Shown here piece by piece: positions 25,442-33,614 of a stretch of 64,000 nt of DNA. Made by a program: the position numbers and the translations under genes. The number at the start of each line of letters is the position of its first letter. The first letter of the stretch is position 1. Source of the DNA: Streptomyces parvus (lineage in GTDB: Bacteria > Actinomycetota > Actinomycetes > Streptomycetales > Streptomycetaceae); contig NZ_CP135079.1 in assembly GCF_032121415.1 (NCBI RefSeq), positions 4,898,001-4,962,000 of the forward strand. The letters run 5' to 3'. The notes under the pieces are model-generated. The model saw only the letters and a program-made list of their open reading frames with translations. It had not been told where the DNA came from and searched no databases.

Positions 25442-26206
25442 TCACAAGCCGAAGCGACGCTGGAGGTCCCCCAGCTGGCCGGGCATGCGCGGGGCGGAGC
25501 CGTGTTGAGCTCCGCCGGCCGGGACGCCCGGCTCGTTCGGCACGACGCCCGTCGCCTGCTCCGCCATCAGCGCCTCGGACGACTGGAGCAGCACCGTGCC
25601 CGCCCCGACGAACTCGAACTGGTGCTCCTCGCCCGACGTCCCCCCGATCCCCGTCAGTGACCGGATCCCGCCCATCACGCCCGTCATGTACCCGTGGTCG
25701 TAGTGGTGGCAGGGGGAGGGGCAGTCGGCCCACCCCACCAGCGCCTGCGGGTCCACCCGCAGCGGCGGCTCCATGAAGACCACCGGACCGTTGGACGCGG
25801 CCACGAACTTCCCCGTGCCGATCAGCGTCACGAACCCCGGCACGATCGACTGCTTCAGCGCGAGCGACGGCTCGTACGCCAGCAGGTTCCCGGACCGGAT
25901 CGTCAGGTTCCCGTCGTCCAGGTCGAAGGAGTTCACATCGAAGGCCCGGTCGGCCAGCAGCAGCTTTCCGCTGCCCTCGGCCACCACCCAGTCGCTCGCG
26001 TGCAGCGGCGAATGGAAGCTGGAGCGCACCAGCCGCTCGAAGCGGCCGTGCCCGATCCCGTCGAAGTTGATCTGCCCGTAGTAGGCGATCATCTTGCCCT
26101 TCTGCAGGAACCACCGGCTCCCCTTGAGCTCCACGCAGAAGGTGTAGGAGTTGACGTTGTCGTCCGACGGCAGCGTCATCGGATCGAAGACCACGGGCGT
26201 ACTCAC
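25442..26206 (-). CDS. AIM24 family protein (third of three)
   Basis: Protein of 254 aa. GTG 26206 overlaps the stop of the previous gene as GTGA and has GGAGGA 6 bases upstream. AIM24 (DUF124) proteins are all-beta double-stranded domains named after a yeast mitochondrial protein; bacterial function is not known. Visible features: the start STPVVFDPMTLPSDDNVNSY, repeated beta hairpins such as FLQKGKMIAYYGQINFDGIG and LLAYEPSLALKQSIVPGFV, and a Cys/His-rich patch WADCPSPCHHYDHGY near residue 160 that the two sister proteins lack. A Gly/Pro/Gln-rich tail of about 40 residues follows. No signal peptide, so cytosolic or peripheral. Confidence 0.9.
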   Translation of the reverse strand: MSTPVVFDPMTLPSDDNVNSYTFCVELKGSRWFLQKGKMIAYYGQINFDGIGHGRFERLVRSSFHSPLHASDWVVAEGSGKLLLADRAFDVNSFDLDDGNLTIRSGNLLAYEPSLALKQSIVPGFVTLIGTGKFVAASNGPVVFMEPPLRVDPQALVGWADCPSPCHHYDHGYMTGVMGGIRSLTGIGGTSGEEHQFEFVGAGTVLLQSSEALMAEQATGVVPNEPGVPAGGAQHGSAPRMPGQLGDLQRRFGL

Positions 26207-26853
26207 AGCTTCTCCTCCGACGCCTGGACGTAGACCGCGCCGTTCCCGCTCAGCTCCAGCTGGAACGCCTCGCCGGAGCCCCGCCCTACCATGTCCCGCC
26301 AGCCGACCGCCGTGGACAGCTTGTTGCGGACCTCCCCGTGGTGGGCGACATATGCCTGCGGGTCCACATGGACGTCCCGGCCGGGGGTGATCGGCAGCTC
26401 GATCACCCCGCCGTGCGCCATCACCGCGACCGCGCCGTGCCCCTTGAGCGTGGTGGTGAACAGGCCCTGGCCGGAGACCTGGCCGCGCACCATGCCCACC
26501 ACCCCGCCCTGCGAGCCCATGAACATCGTGCCCTGCTGGAGCGTCCCGTCGAAGGCGAGGAGCCGGTCGGCCTCCACGTACAGGGTGTCGCCGGACAGGT
26601 TGATCACCTGGATGTGGTGGCCGCCGTGGCCGAACATCACCGTGCCCGACCCCTCGACCGTCATCAGCGGCGTCGCCTCGCCCGCCACCCGGCGGCCGAT
26701 CATCGACGCGAAGCCGTTCTGGCCGCCCTGGATGTTCGGGGTGAAGGAGACCTCGCCCCGGTACGCCAGCATCGCGCCGCGCTGGCTGAACAGCTTCTGG
26801 CCCGGGGCGAGCGTGGCCTCGACCATCTTGGAGTTGATCTCGCGGAACGGCAT
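26203..26853 (-). CDS. AIM24 family protein (second of three)
   Basis: Protein of 216 aa; ATG 26853 shares one base with the stop of the preceding gene (TGATG), so translation is coupled. Beta-rich throughout with the family pattern: LFSQRGAMLAYRGEVSFTP, GDTLYVEADRLLAFDGTLQQ, GQGLFTTTLKGHGAVAVMAH, VDPQAYVAHHGEV and the C-terminal GSGEAFQLELSGNGAVYVQA. It aligns along its length with the first gene of the cluster, so the two are clear paralogues. No catalytic residues are known for the family. Confidence 0.92.
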   Translation of the reverse strand: MPFREINSKMVEATLAPGQKLFSQRGAMLAYRGEVSFTPNIQGGQNGFASMIGRRVAGEATPLMTVEGSGTVMFGHGGHHIQVINLSGDTLYVEADRLLAFDGTLQQGTMFMGSQGGVVGMVRGQVSGQGLFTTTLKGHGAVAVMAHGGVIELPITPGRDVHVDPQAYVAHHGEVRNKLSTAVGWRDMVGRGSGEAFQLELSGNGAVYVQASEEKL

Positions 26854-27485
26854 CAGACATCGCCCCCGACGGTGTTGCGCTCGCTGGGCTGGACGTAGAC
26901 GAGTCCGTCGCCCTCGAAGCGGATCTGGAACGCCTCGCCTGAGCCCTCGCCCATCAGCGTCCGGAAGTTCACGCCCGACTGGAAGCTCTGCTGGAGCCGG
27001 CCCTGGTGGGCGATGTAGGCGCCCGGGTCGACCATCAGCGGATACTGCGGCGACACCCGCAGCAGCACCGCCGCCCCGTCCGACATGATCGCCGCCTGCC
27101 CGGTGCCCTCCACCGTCGTGGTGAACAGGCCGTTGCCGCTCGCCCCGCCGCGCAGCCCGGTGAACGTGGTGCCCGTGCGCAGCCCGGCATCGGTGGCCAG
27201 CAGGTTGCTCGCCTCCACATACAGGGTGTCGCCGTGCAGCGAGACCAGATTGATCTCACTCGCCCGGTCGGCGAAGTAGCAGGTGCCCTGCCCGGACACC
27301 TCCATCACCGTCATCTGCTCGCCGGTCAGCCGACGGGTCACCATGCCGCGCAGCCCCTCACCGCCGCCGGACATCTTCTTGAAGGTCATCCGGCCGTCGT
27401 ACGCGACCATCGAGCCGTTCTTCGCCTTGACGGCGTCGCCGGTCAGATCGACGGCGAGCGTCTTGCTGCCTTGGAGTCGGAACAT
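26853..27485 (-). CDS. AIM24 family protein (first of three)
   Basis: Protein of 210 aa, promoter-proximal gene of the AIM24 operon. Start ATG 27485 (MFRLQGSKTLAVDLTGDAVK); the extra nine codons to 27512 lack support. Matches the second gene in GDTLYVEASNLLATDAGLRT, GNGLFTTTVEGTGQAAIMSD, VDPGAYIAHQGRLQ and GSGEAFQIRFEGDGLVYVQP. It carries a basic-Gly loop (MTFKKMSGGGEGLRGMVT). The 235-bp spacer upstream is shared with the divergent DUF3817 gene. Confidence 0.92.
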   Translation of the reverse strand: MFRLQGSKTLAVDLTGDAVKAKNGSMVAYDGRMTFKKMSGGGEGLRGMVTRRLTGEQMTVMEVSGQGTCYFADRASEINLVSLHGDTLYVEASNLLATDAGLRTGTTFTGLRGGASGNGLFTTTVEGTGQAAIMSDGAAVLLRVSPQYPLMVDPGAYIAHQGRLQQSFQSGVNFRTLMGEGSGEAFQIRFEGDGLVYVQPSERNTVGGDV

Positions 27486-27720
27486 CGCCACGCCCCGAAG
27501 GTAGCCCGCCATCCCGCGCCCGTACCAGGTCCTACGGAACCGTTACGCCCCCGATGCTCCCCTGATGCGCACCCGGACCGGCCCTGATATGCGGTGATAC
27601 GCGCGGCCGTGCCCCGCGGCGGCCCCCGGCTCGGGGGAGGTGCCGACGCGATGCCACAATGGGGGCGGCTTGTGCCCGCGTTCACAAGCCCGCATGCCCC
27701 CTCCCACCGAAGGTGCCCTC

Positions 27721-28071
27721 GTGGACATCAAGACCGCTTCCGCCCTGCACCGGCTGCGCCTCATCTCGCTTCCCGAGGCGCTCTCCTTCCCGGCGCTCCT
27801 CATTTTCGGCTCGCTGCTCATGCGCGTCTCGGACATCGACTTCCTGATGCCGCCCCTCGGCATGATCCACGGCGTCCTGTTCACGATCTACGTCGTGTTC
27901 CTGCTGGACGTCTGGGTCAAGGCCAAGTGGCCGCTCAAGCGTGTCGCGCTCTTCTTCCTCCTCGCCGTCATCCCCTTCGGCGGGCTCTACGGCGACAAGC
28001 TCCTCAAGAAGTACGAGGCCGACGGCGTCATCGCCGCCCGCGCCCGCCGCGAGGGCACGGTCAGCGCATGA
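27721..28071 (+). CDS. DUF3817 small membrane protein (copy 1)
   Basis: Protein of 116 aa from GTG 27721 (DIKTASALHRLRLISLPEAL), with GAAGG 7 bases upstream. About three membrane helices: SFPALLIFGSLLMRV, PPLGMIHGVLFTIYVVFLLD and KRVALFFLLAVIPFGGLYGD, with the conserved WVKAKWPLK loop. A second copy lies at 36726-37052 and shares IHGVLF, IYVVF, D, KAKWP and IPF. Function unknown. Its stop overlaps the start of the thiamine-binding-type gene (ATGA), so they form an operon. Confidence 0.9.
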   Translation: MDIKTASALHRLRLISLPEALSFPALLIFGSLLMRVSDIDFLMPPLGMIHGVLFTIYVVFLLDVWVKAKWPLKRVALFFLLAVIPFGGLYGDKLLKKYEADGVIAARARREGTVSA

Positions 28072-28364
28072 TCGTCGCGTTCTCGGTCTCACCGCTCGGC
28101 GTCGGCGAGGACGTCGGGGAGTACGTCGCCGACGCCGTACGGGTCGTGCGGGAATCCGGGCTCCCCAACCGCACCGACGCGATGTTCACCTCCATCGAGG
28201 GCGAGTGGGACGAGGTCATGGACGTCGTCAAGCGCGCCGTGGCCGCCGTCGAGGCCCGCGCGGGTCGCGTCTCCCTGGTGCTGAAGGCCGACATCCGGCA
28301 CGGCGTCACCGACGGTCTGACCTCGAAGGTCGAGACCGTGGAGCGGTATCTCGGGGGCGCCTGA
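28068..28364 (+). CDS. MTH1187/YkoF-type thiamine-binding family protein
   Basis: Small alpha-beta sandwich protein of 98 aa, ATG 28068 overlapping the upstream stop as ATGA. Family marks: MIVAFSVSPLGVGEDVGEYV, ESGLPNRTDAMFTSIEGEWD and RVSLVLKADIRHGVTDGLTS. Related proteins bind thiamine or a similar small ligand as dimers/tetramers; the actual physiological role is not established. The coupling to a DUF3817 membrane protein suggests a joint role, which is inference. Confidence 0.9.
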   Translation: MIVAFSVSPLGVGEDVGEYVADAVRVVRESGLPNRTDAMFTSIEGEWDEVMDVVKRAVAAVEARAGRVSLVLKADIRHGVTDGLTSKVETVERYLGGA

Positions 28365-28403
28365 CCCTCTGACACGCCGTCCGCGCGGCACGTCGCGCGT
28401 TCA

Positions 28404-28445
28404 CCCGAAAAGCCCCCGGCGCCACACGGCCGGGGGCCTTTCGGG
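28404..28445 (+). terminator. Terminator hairpin
   Basis: Inverted repeat CCCGAAA-x-GCCCCCGG (28404-28419) paired with 28430-28445, one mismatch, 10-base loop, ending in a CTTT stretch. Lies 40 bp after the thiamine-binding-type gene and before the csl genes. Confidence 0.8.
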
Positions 28446-28492
28446 TCCCGGACCGAAAACCGCTCACTCGGACCTGCCAAGTCGACACACCG

Positions 28493-28521
28493 TTGGCCGT
28501 CCCCTTCTGTAGGGGTATCAA
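28493..28521 (+). promoter_or_regulatory. Candidate cslA promoter with small inverted repeat in spacer
   Basis: TTGGCC (28493-28498) and TATCAA (28516-28521) are separated by 17 bases, 24 bp before the start codon. The spacer holds CCCCT-TCTGT-AGGGG (28501-28515), which could be an operator. Hexamers are weak matches. Confidence 0.35.
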
Positions 28522-28544
28522 CCCGTTCGACAGTGGGAGGCACG

Positions 28545-30362
28545 GTGCGGTCGGAGGGCTACGACTACGACACCTACAGCCGGCTCGCGGGTCCGCTCAC
28601 GGAGCCGGAGCCGACGGGGTACCGGGTGCGGTACAAGAGCCTGCTCTCGACGGAGAAGCACCGAATAAGAGCCGTCCTGCTGATGACGCTCGCCCCGGTG
28701 CTCACCGGCATCCTCCTGCTCTACCTGGTCTGGCCCACGCACTGGACCGAGCGGGAGAACGGGGAGCGCTGGCTGGTCGTCGCCGACGCCGTGATGCTGG
28801 TGTCGATCGCCCTGATCGAGCTGTTCATGCTGGTCAACGTGGTCTCCATCGCGCACGCCACGCTCGTCGCGCGGGACCCGGTCCCGGTGACGCCCGAGCC
28901 CGGCACCCGGGTCGCCTTCCTGACCACGTACGTCCCCGGCAAGGAACCGCTCTCCATGGTCCGCGCCACCCTCAAGGGCGCCGTACGGATGGAGCACCCC
29001 GGCCCGCTGGACGTCTGGCTCCTCGACGAGGGCGACGACCCCGGGGCCCGGATGCTCTGCGCGGAGCTCGGCGTCCACCACTTCACCCGGCGCGGCGTCC
29101 CCGAGTGGAACCGCGACAAGGGCGTCCACAAGGCGAAGACCAAGCACGGCAACTACAACGCCTGGATCGCCCTGCACGGCGGCGACTACGACTTCTTCGC
29201 CTCCGTCGACACCGACCACGTGCCCATGCCCAACTTCCTGGAACGGATGATGGGCTACTTCCGCGACCCGGACGTCGCCTTCGTCGTCGGACCGCAGGTC
29301 TACGGGAACTACGACTCGGCCGTCACCAAGGCCGCCGAGTCGCAGCAGTTCCTCTTCCACGCCCTGATCCAGCGCGCGGGCAACCGCTACGGCGCCCCCA
29401 TGTTCGTCGGCACCAACAACGTCGTGCGCATCGCCGCGCTGCGCCAGGTCGGCGGCCTGTACGACTCGATCACCGAGGACATGGCGACCGGCTTCGAGAT
29501 CCACCGCCGCCGCAACCCGCGCACCGGGCACTACTGGCGTTCCGTCTACACCCCCGACGTGCTCGCCGTGGGTGAGGGGCCCGCCTCCTGGACGGACTTC
29601 TTCACCCAGCAGCTGCGCTGGTCGAGGGGGACGTACGAGACGCTGTTCAAGCAGTACGGCAAGGCGCTCTTCCGGGTGCCCCCCGGGCGCCTCTTCAGCT
29701 ACACGCTGATGCTCGTCTACTACCCGATGACCGCCGTGAACTGGCTGCTCGGGGTTCTCAGTTGTGTGCTGTTCCTCTGGTTCGGCGCGTCCGGCACCCA
29801 GGTCGCCGCCTCCATCTGGCTGATGCTCTACAGCGACGCCGCCGCCCTCCAGATCGGGCTCTACCTCTGGAACCGCCGCCACAACGTCTCACCCCACGAG
29901 CCCGAGGGCTCCGGCGGCCTGGCGGGCATGGCCATGTCCGCGCTCTCCGCGCCGGTCTACCTGAAGTCGCTGGGCTCGGCCGTGCTGCGCACCGACGGCC
30001 GCTTCGTCGTCACGCCCAAGGGCGGCCAGGCATCCCCGGACCGGCTGCTCACCTTCCGTATCCACCTCTTCTGGGCGGCGGTCCTGCTGTCCTCGCTCGC
30101 CGCCTCGGTGTACCTCGACCACACCCATGCCGCGATGCGCACCTGGGCGGCGCTGGGCCTCGCGATATCCCTCTCCCCGGTCGTCGTGTGGGCCTGGACC
30201 GTCCGGCAGGACAAGCGCGCCGCGGCCGCACGCGCCCTCCCCGTCCCGGCGCCCCCGCCGGCCGAACCGGCGTACGTCACCACGCCGACGGCCCCCGCCC
30301 CGTCGGCGACCACCGCGGCGAGCGCCGGCACCACCGCCACCACCACCGCAGGAGGGAACTGA
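28545..30362 (+). CDS. cslA: CslA, cellulose-synthase-like glycosyltransferase (GT2)
   Basis: Membrane GT2 enzyme that makes a beta-glucan at hyphal tips; in S. coelicolor CslA binds DivIVA and is needed for tip glycan and aerial growth. About 605 aa from GTG 28545 with GGAGG 4 bases upstream. Two N-terminal membrane helices (LLMTLAPVLTGILLLYLVW; VMLVSIALIELFMLVNVV), the cytosolic GT-A domain with LDEGDDPG, the DxD in ASVDTDHVPMPN, TEDMATGFE and the processive-synthase Q-x-x-R-W in TQQLRWSRGTYE, then four or more C-terminal helices. The last 40 residues are Ala/Pro/Thr-rich. All catalytic motifs are intact. No PilZ domain is seen. glxA follows 3 bp after the stop. Confidence 0.93.
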   Translation: MRSEGYDYDTYSRLAGPLTEPEPTGYRVRYKSLLSTEKHRIRAVLLMTLAPVLTGILLLYLVWPTHWTERENGERWLVVADAVMLVSIALIELFMLVNVVSIAHATLVARDPVPVTPEPGTRVAFLTTYVPGKEPLSMVRATLKGAVRMEHPGPLDVWLLDEGDDPGARMLCAELGVHHFTRRGVPEWNRDKGVHKAKTKHGNYNAWIALHGGDYDFFASVDTDHVPMPNFLERMMGYFRDPDVAFVVGPQVYGNYDSAVTKAAESQQFLFHALIQRAGNRYGAPMFVGTNNVVRIAALRQVGGLYDSITEDMATGFEIHRRRNPRTGHYWRSVYTPDVLAVGEGPASWTDFFTQQLRWSRGTYETLFKQYGKALFRVPPGRLFSYTLMLVYYPMTAVNWLLGVLSCVLFLWFGASGTQVAASIWLMLYSDAAALQIGLYLWNRRHNVSPHEPEGSGGLAGMAMSALSAPVYLKSLGSAVLRTDGRFVVTPKGGQASPDRLLTFRIHLFWAAVLLSSLAASVYLDHTHAAMRTWAALGLAISLSPVVVWAWTVRQDKRAAAARALPVPAPPPAEPAYVTTPTAPAPSATTAASAGTTATTTAGGN

Positions 30363-30365
30363 GCC

Positions 30366-32321
30366 ATGGCCTACCGGCCCTCGAAGAAGACGAGGAAGAC
30401 GCTCCTGGGCGGCGGCGCGGTGGTGCTGCTCGCCGGGCTGAACGCTCCCGCCGCGCTGTCCTTCGCCGAGGACAGGTACCACGCGTACAAGATCGACCAG
30501 CCGGCGTACAAGGCGGAGTACGGCTCCTGGGAGCAGGTGGACATCCCGAAGGAGTACCGCACCAACGCGATCCACGCGGCGCTCCTGCACACCGGCAAGG
30601 TGCTGATCGTCGCGGGCTCCGGCAACGACGAGCAGCACTTCGACGAGGGCACCTTCGACACCGTGCTGTGGGATCCGGCCGAGAACACCTTCCAGAAGAT
30701 CCCCACCCCGGAGGACTTCTTCTGCGGCGGCCACGCCCAGCTCCCCGACGGCCGCCTCCTGATCGCGGGCGGCACCGCCCGCTACGAGGTGCTCGACGAC
30801 AAGGTGAAGCGGGCCGCCGGCGGCATGCGGGTCAAGAACGAGAACCCGGACAAGCCGCTGAAACTGAAGAAGGGCACGGTCTTCCGCTCGCCGTCGGGTG
30901 TCGAGTACCGGGCCAGGTTCGACGTCACCGTGCCCAAGGCGAAGCGCGAGTTCGAGGTCGACTACTTCGAGAGCGGCCAGATGAAGCCGTGGAAGACCAA
31001 GGTGACCGCCGCCGAGCAGCGGGTCTTCGTCGAGGCGGTGAACGAAGGGCCGGACGCGGTGGCGACGGATGCCGCCCAGTACGAGATCGTCGGGCTCAAG
31101 GGCAAGGAGGCCGACAACGCGTACGGCCTCGCCGAGAAGATCACCATGGACAAGCAGGACTTCCAGGGGATCCGGGCCGCCTACGAGTTCGACCCGACGG
31201 CGGAGAAGTACATCAGGGTCGACCCCATGAAGGAGGCCCGCTGGTACCCGACGCTCGTCGGTCTTGAGGACGGCCGGGTGCTCTCCGTCTCCGGTCTCGA
31301 CGACGTCGGCGCGATCCTGCCGGGCGACAACGAGATCTACGACCCGAAGACCAAGAAGTGGGGCAAGGGCCCCTTCCACTACTTCCCGACCTACCCGGCG
31401 CTGTTCCTCACCAAGGGCGGCAAGCTCTTCTACCCGGGTGCCAACGCCGGTTACGGCCCGGCGGACAAGGGGCGCGAGCCCGGGATCTGGGACCTGAAGA
31501 AGAACACCTTCACCAAGGTGCCCGGCCTCACCGACACCGACCAGCTGGAGACGGCGGCCTCGCTGATGCTGCCGCCCGTGCAGGACCAGAAGGTGATGGT
31601 GCTGGGCGGCGGCGGGGTCGGCGAGTCCAAGAAGTCCACGGCCCGCACGGCCGTCATCGACCTCAAACAGGACAACCCGGCCTTCGAGGCGGGCCCCGAC
31701 CTGCCGCAGGGCACGCGCTATCTGAACAGCGTGATCATGCCCGACGACACCGTCTTCACCAGCGGCGGATCCGAGGACTACCGGGGCCGCGGGGACAGCA
31801 ACATCCTGAAGGCGCAGTCCTACGACCCGAAGACCAACACCTTCAAGGAAGCCGCCGAGCCGACGGTGGGCCGCAACTACCACTCCGAGGCGCTGCTGCT
31901 GCCCGACGGCCGGGTGGCGACCTTCGGCTCCGACTCCCTCTACGGCGACAAGGACAACACCAAGCTCGGCAAGTTCGAGCAGCGCATGGAGGTCTACACC
32001 CCGCCCGCCCTGCACCGCGGCAAGGACAAGCGCCCGGTGATCGGCAACGGCCCCGAGAACGCCGAGCGCGGCACGACGGTCACCTACGAGAGCGCCGACG
32101 CGGACCGCGTCGCCACCGCCCGGCTGATGCGGCCGAGCGCCGTCACCCACACCACCGACGTGGAACAGCGCTCCATCGAGCTGGGCCTGAAGAAGGCCGG
32201 CGGCAAGCTGAGCGTCACGGTCCCGGACGACCCCACGCTCGTGCCGCCCGGCTGGTACATGCTCTTCGTCACCGACACCGACGGCGTTCCCTCCGAAGCG
32301 AAATGGGTCAAGATCGCCTGA
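30366..32321 (+). CDS. glxA: GlxA, radical copper oxidase of the galactose oxidase family
   Basis: Extracytoplasmic, membrane-tethered copper radical oxidase that acts with CslA on the tip glycan (known from S. lividans). Protein of 651 aa, ATG 30366, GGAGGG 9 bases upstream. Signal anchor at about residues 11-33 (TLLGGGAVVLLAGLNAPAAL), then Kelch-type beta-propeller repeats and a C-terminal DUF1929 domain. Cofactor residues appear intact: Cys120 in EDFFCGGHAQLPDGR, equivalent to the Cys that crosslinks with Tyr; candidate crosslinked Tyr294 in ARWYPTLV; Tyr505-His506 in GRNYHSEAL; and His595 in AVTHTTDVEQ. Metal assignment is by family analogy. Translated with cslA. Confidence 0.95.
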   Translation: MAYRPSKKTRKTLLGGGAVVLLAGLNAPAALSFAEDRYHAYKIDQPAYKAEYGSWEQVDIPKEYRTNAIHAALLHTGKVLIVAGSGNDEQHFDEGTFDTVLWDPAENTFQKIPTPEDFFCGGHAQLPDGRLLIAGGTARYEVLDDKVKRAAGGMRVKNENPDKPLKLKKGTVFRSPSGVEYRARFDVTVPKAKREFEVDYFESGQMKPWKTKVTAAEQRVFVEAVNEGPDAVATDAAQYEIVGLKGKEADNAYGLAEKITMDKQDFQGIRAAYEFDPTAEKYIRVDPMKEARWYPTLVGLEDGRVLSVSGLDDVGAILPGDNEIYDPKTKKWGKGPFHYFPTYPALFLTKGGKLFYPGANAGYGPADKGREPGIWDLKKNTFTKVPGLTDTDQLETAASLMLPPVQDQKVMVLGGGGVGESKKSTARTAVIDLKQDNPAFEAGPDLPQGTRYLNSVIMPDDTVFTSGGSEDYRGRGDSNILKAQSYDPKTNTFKEAAEPTVGRNYHSEALLLPDGRVATFGSDSLYGDKDNTKLGKFEQRMEVYTPPALHRGKDKRPVIGNGPENAERGTTVTYESADADRVATARLMRPSAVTHTTDVEQRSIELGLKKAGGKLSVTVPDDPTLVPPGWYMLFVTDTDGVPSEAKWVKIA

Positions 32322-32433
32322 GGAGGCACAGCGGGGGAGCGCCCGGTGCGCGTCAGTACGGTCAGGGAGGGCAGGGGGCCCGCCGGGAAGAGGGGAGCCG
32401 GTCTCCGCCCGCAGCCGAGAGCACCCCGCGGGC

Positions 32434-33486
32434 TCAGGAGGCGGCGCGGCGGGCGAGGCCGAGGGCGTACTCCGGCCACCACTCGCCGGCCGGCGGGCCG
32501 CCCCGGCAGGTGCCGTCGGAGTCGCCGGGCCGCTTGATCCACAGGTAGGCGTCGAGCCGGTCGTCGCCGGTGTCGGTGGTGGGGGGCGTGCCGAGCCCCC
32601 GGCCCGGCGGATTGCACCAGGCTTCCTCACGGCCCCCGGACAGGGGGCCGTTGCCGTTGCGACTGGTGTCGATCACGAAGTGCGAGCCGCCCACGGCGTC
32701 GGAGAGCTCTCCCGCGTACGTCTTCACGCCGGCGTTCGACTGGAAGTTGGAGACGTTCAGCGAGAAGCCGTCGGCCCGGTCGACGCCCGCCTGCCGCAGC
32801 GGTTGCGCCATCTTGGCCGGCTCGTCGATCCAGTCCGGGTTGCCCGCGTCCAGGTAGACCTTGGTGTTCGGGAGGGCCCCCAGCGTGTCCACCGCCTCGG
32901 AGAGGAGCTGGTAGCGCTCGGCGTGGTGCTCGGGCGGGGTGCAGCCGTCCGCGATGTGGGGGAGGGCGTCCGGCTCCAGGATCACGGTCGCGGGCGCGTC
33001 CCCGACGGCGTCGGCGAACTCCCCGATCCAGGAACGGTAGGCGTCCGCGTCCTTCGCGCCGCCCGCGGAGTACAGCCCGCAGTCGCGGTGCGGGATGTTG
33101 TACGCCACGAGCACGACGGTCTTCTTCGTGCGGGCGGCGGACCGCACGGCGGCCCGGATCCCCGGGGCGGGGTCGTCCCACGCGGGCCAGTCGGCCACCG
33201 GCCGCTCGGAGATCCGCCGCAGGATCTTCGCCTCCGCGTCGCGCCCCTCCTTCTCCCAGGCGCGCACCTGGCGGGCCGCGTCGCTGTTCGGGTCGACCCA
33301 GAACGGGGAGGCCGCGCTCGGGGCGGGTTCCCCCCGGACGAGTCCGTCCCCCTCCTCGGCGGCCCCGGTGACGCGCGGCTCCGGGGCCGCCGAGCACCCC
33401 GCGGTGAGGGCGGTGGCCAGGGCGAGGACGGATAGGACACGGACGGTACGGGGGAGAGCGCGCGGGACGGTGCTGCGGCCGGACAT
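32434..33486 (-). CDS. cslZ: GH6 family endoglucanase-like lipoprotein
   Basis: Putative beta-1,4-glucan hydrolase of 350 aa, convergent with glxA; by analogy with cslA-glxA-cslZ it would trim the tip glycan. ATG 33486 has GAGGGG 5 bases upstream. Lipoprotein signal: VLSVLALATALTAGCSAAPE with lipobox Cys31, so it should be anchored on the outer face of the membrane. The GH6 fold follows: VVLVAYNIPHRDCGLYSAGG, the proton-donor Asp in TVILEPDALPHI, VYLDAGNPDWI and the C-terminal LDAYLWIKRPGDSDGTC with EWWPEYALGL. No carbohydrate-binding module. The symbol rests on context and family. Confidence 0.88.
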   Translation of the reverse strand: MSGRSTVPRALPRTVRVLSVLALATALTAGCSAAPEPRVTGAAEEGDGLVRGEPAPSAASPFWVDPNSDAARQVRAWEKEGRDAEAKILRRISERPVADWPAWDDPAPGIRAAVRSAARTKKTVVLVAYNIPHRDCGLYSAGGAKDADAYRSWIGEFADAVGDAPATVILEPDALPHIADGCTPPEHHAERYQLLSEAVDTLGALPNTKVYLDAGNPDWIDEPAKMAQPLRQAGVDRADGFSLNVSNFQSNAGVKTYAGELSDAVGGSHFVIDTSRNGNGPLSGGREEAWCNPPGRGLGTPPTTDTGDDRLDAYLWIKRPGDSDGTCRGGPPAGEWWPEYALGLARRAAS

Positions 33487-33614
33487 CCAGACCCCTCGGG
33501 CGGCGGTGGCTCACGGACTCGGGAAAACAGGGGCAATCGTGACATAGCGGTTACAGCGAGTGGTGGTACGACACCGTCCGTGACGCGTCTGTCCGTACGC
33601 CGACGGGCGCGCCG

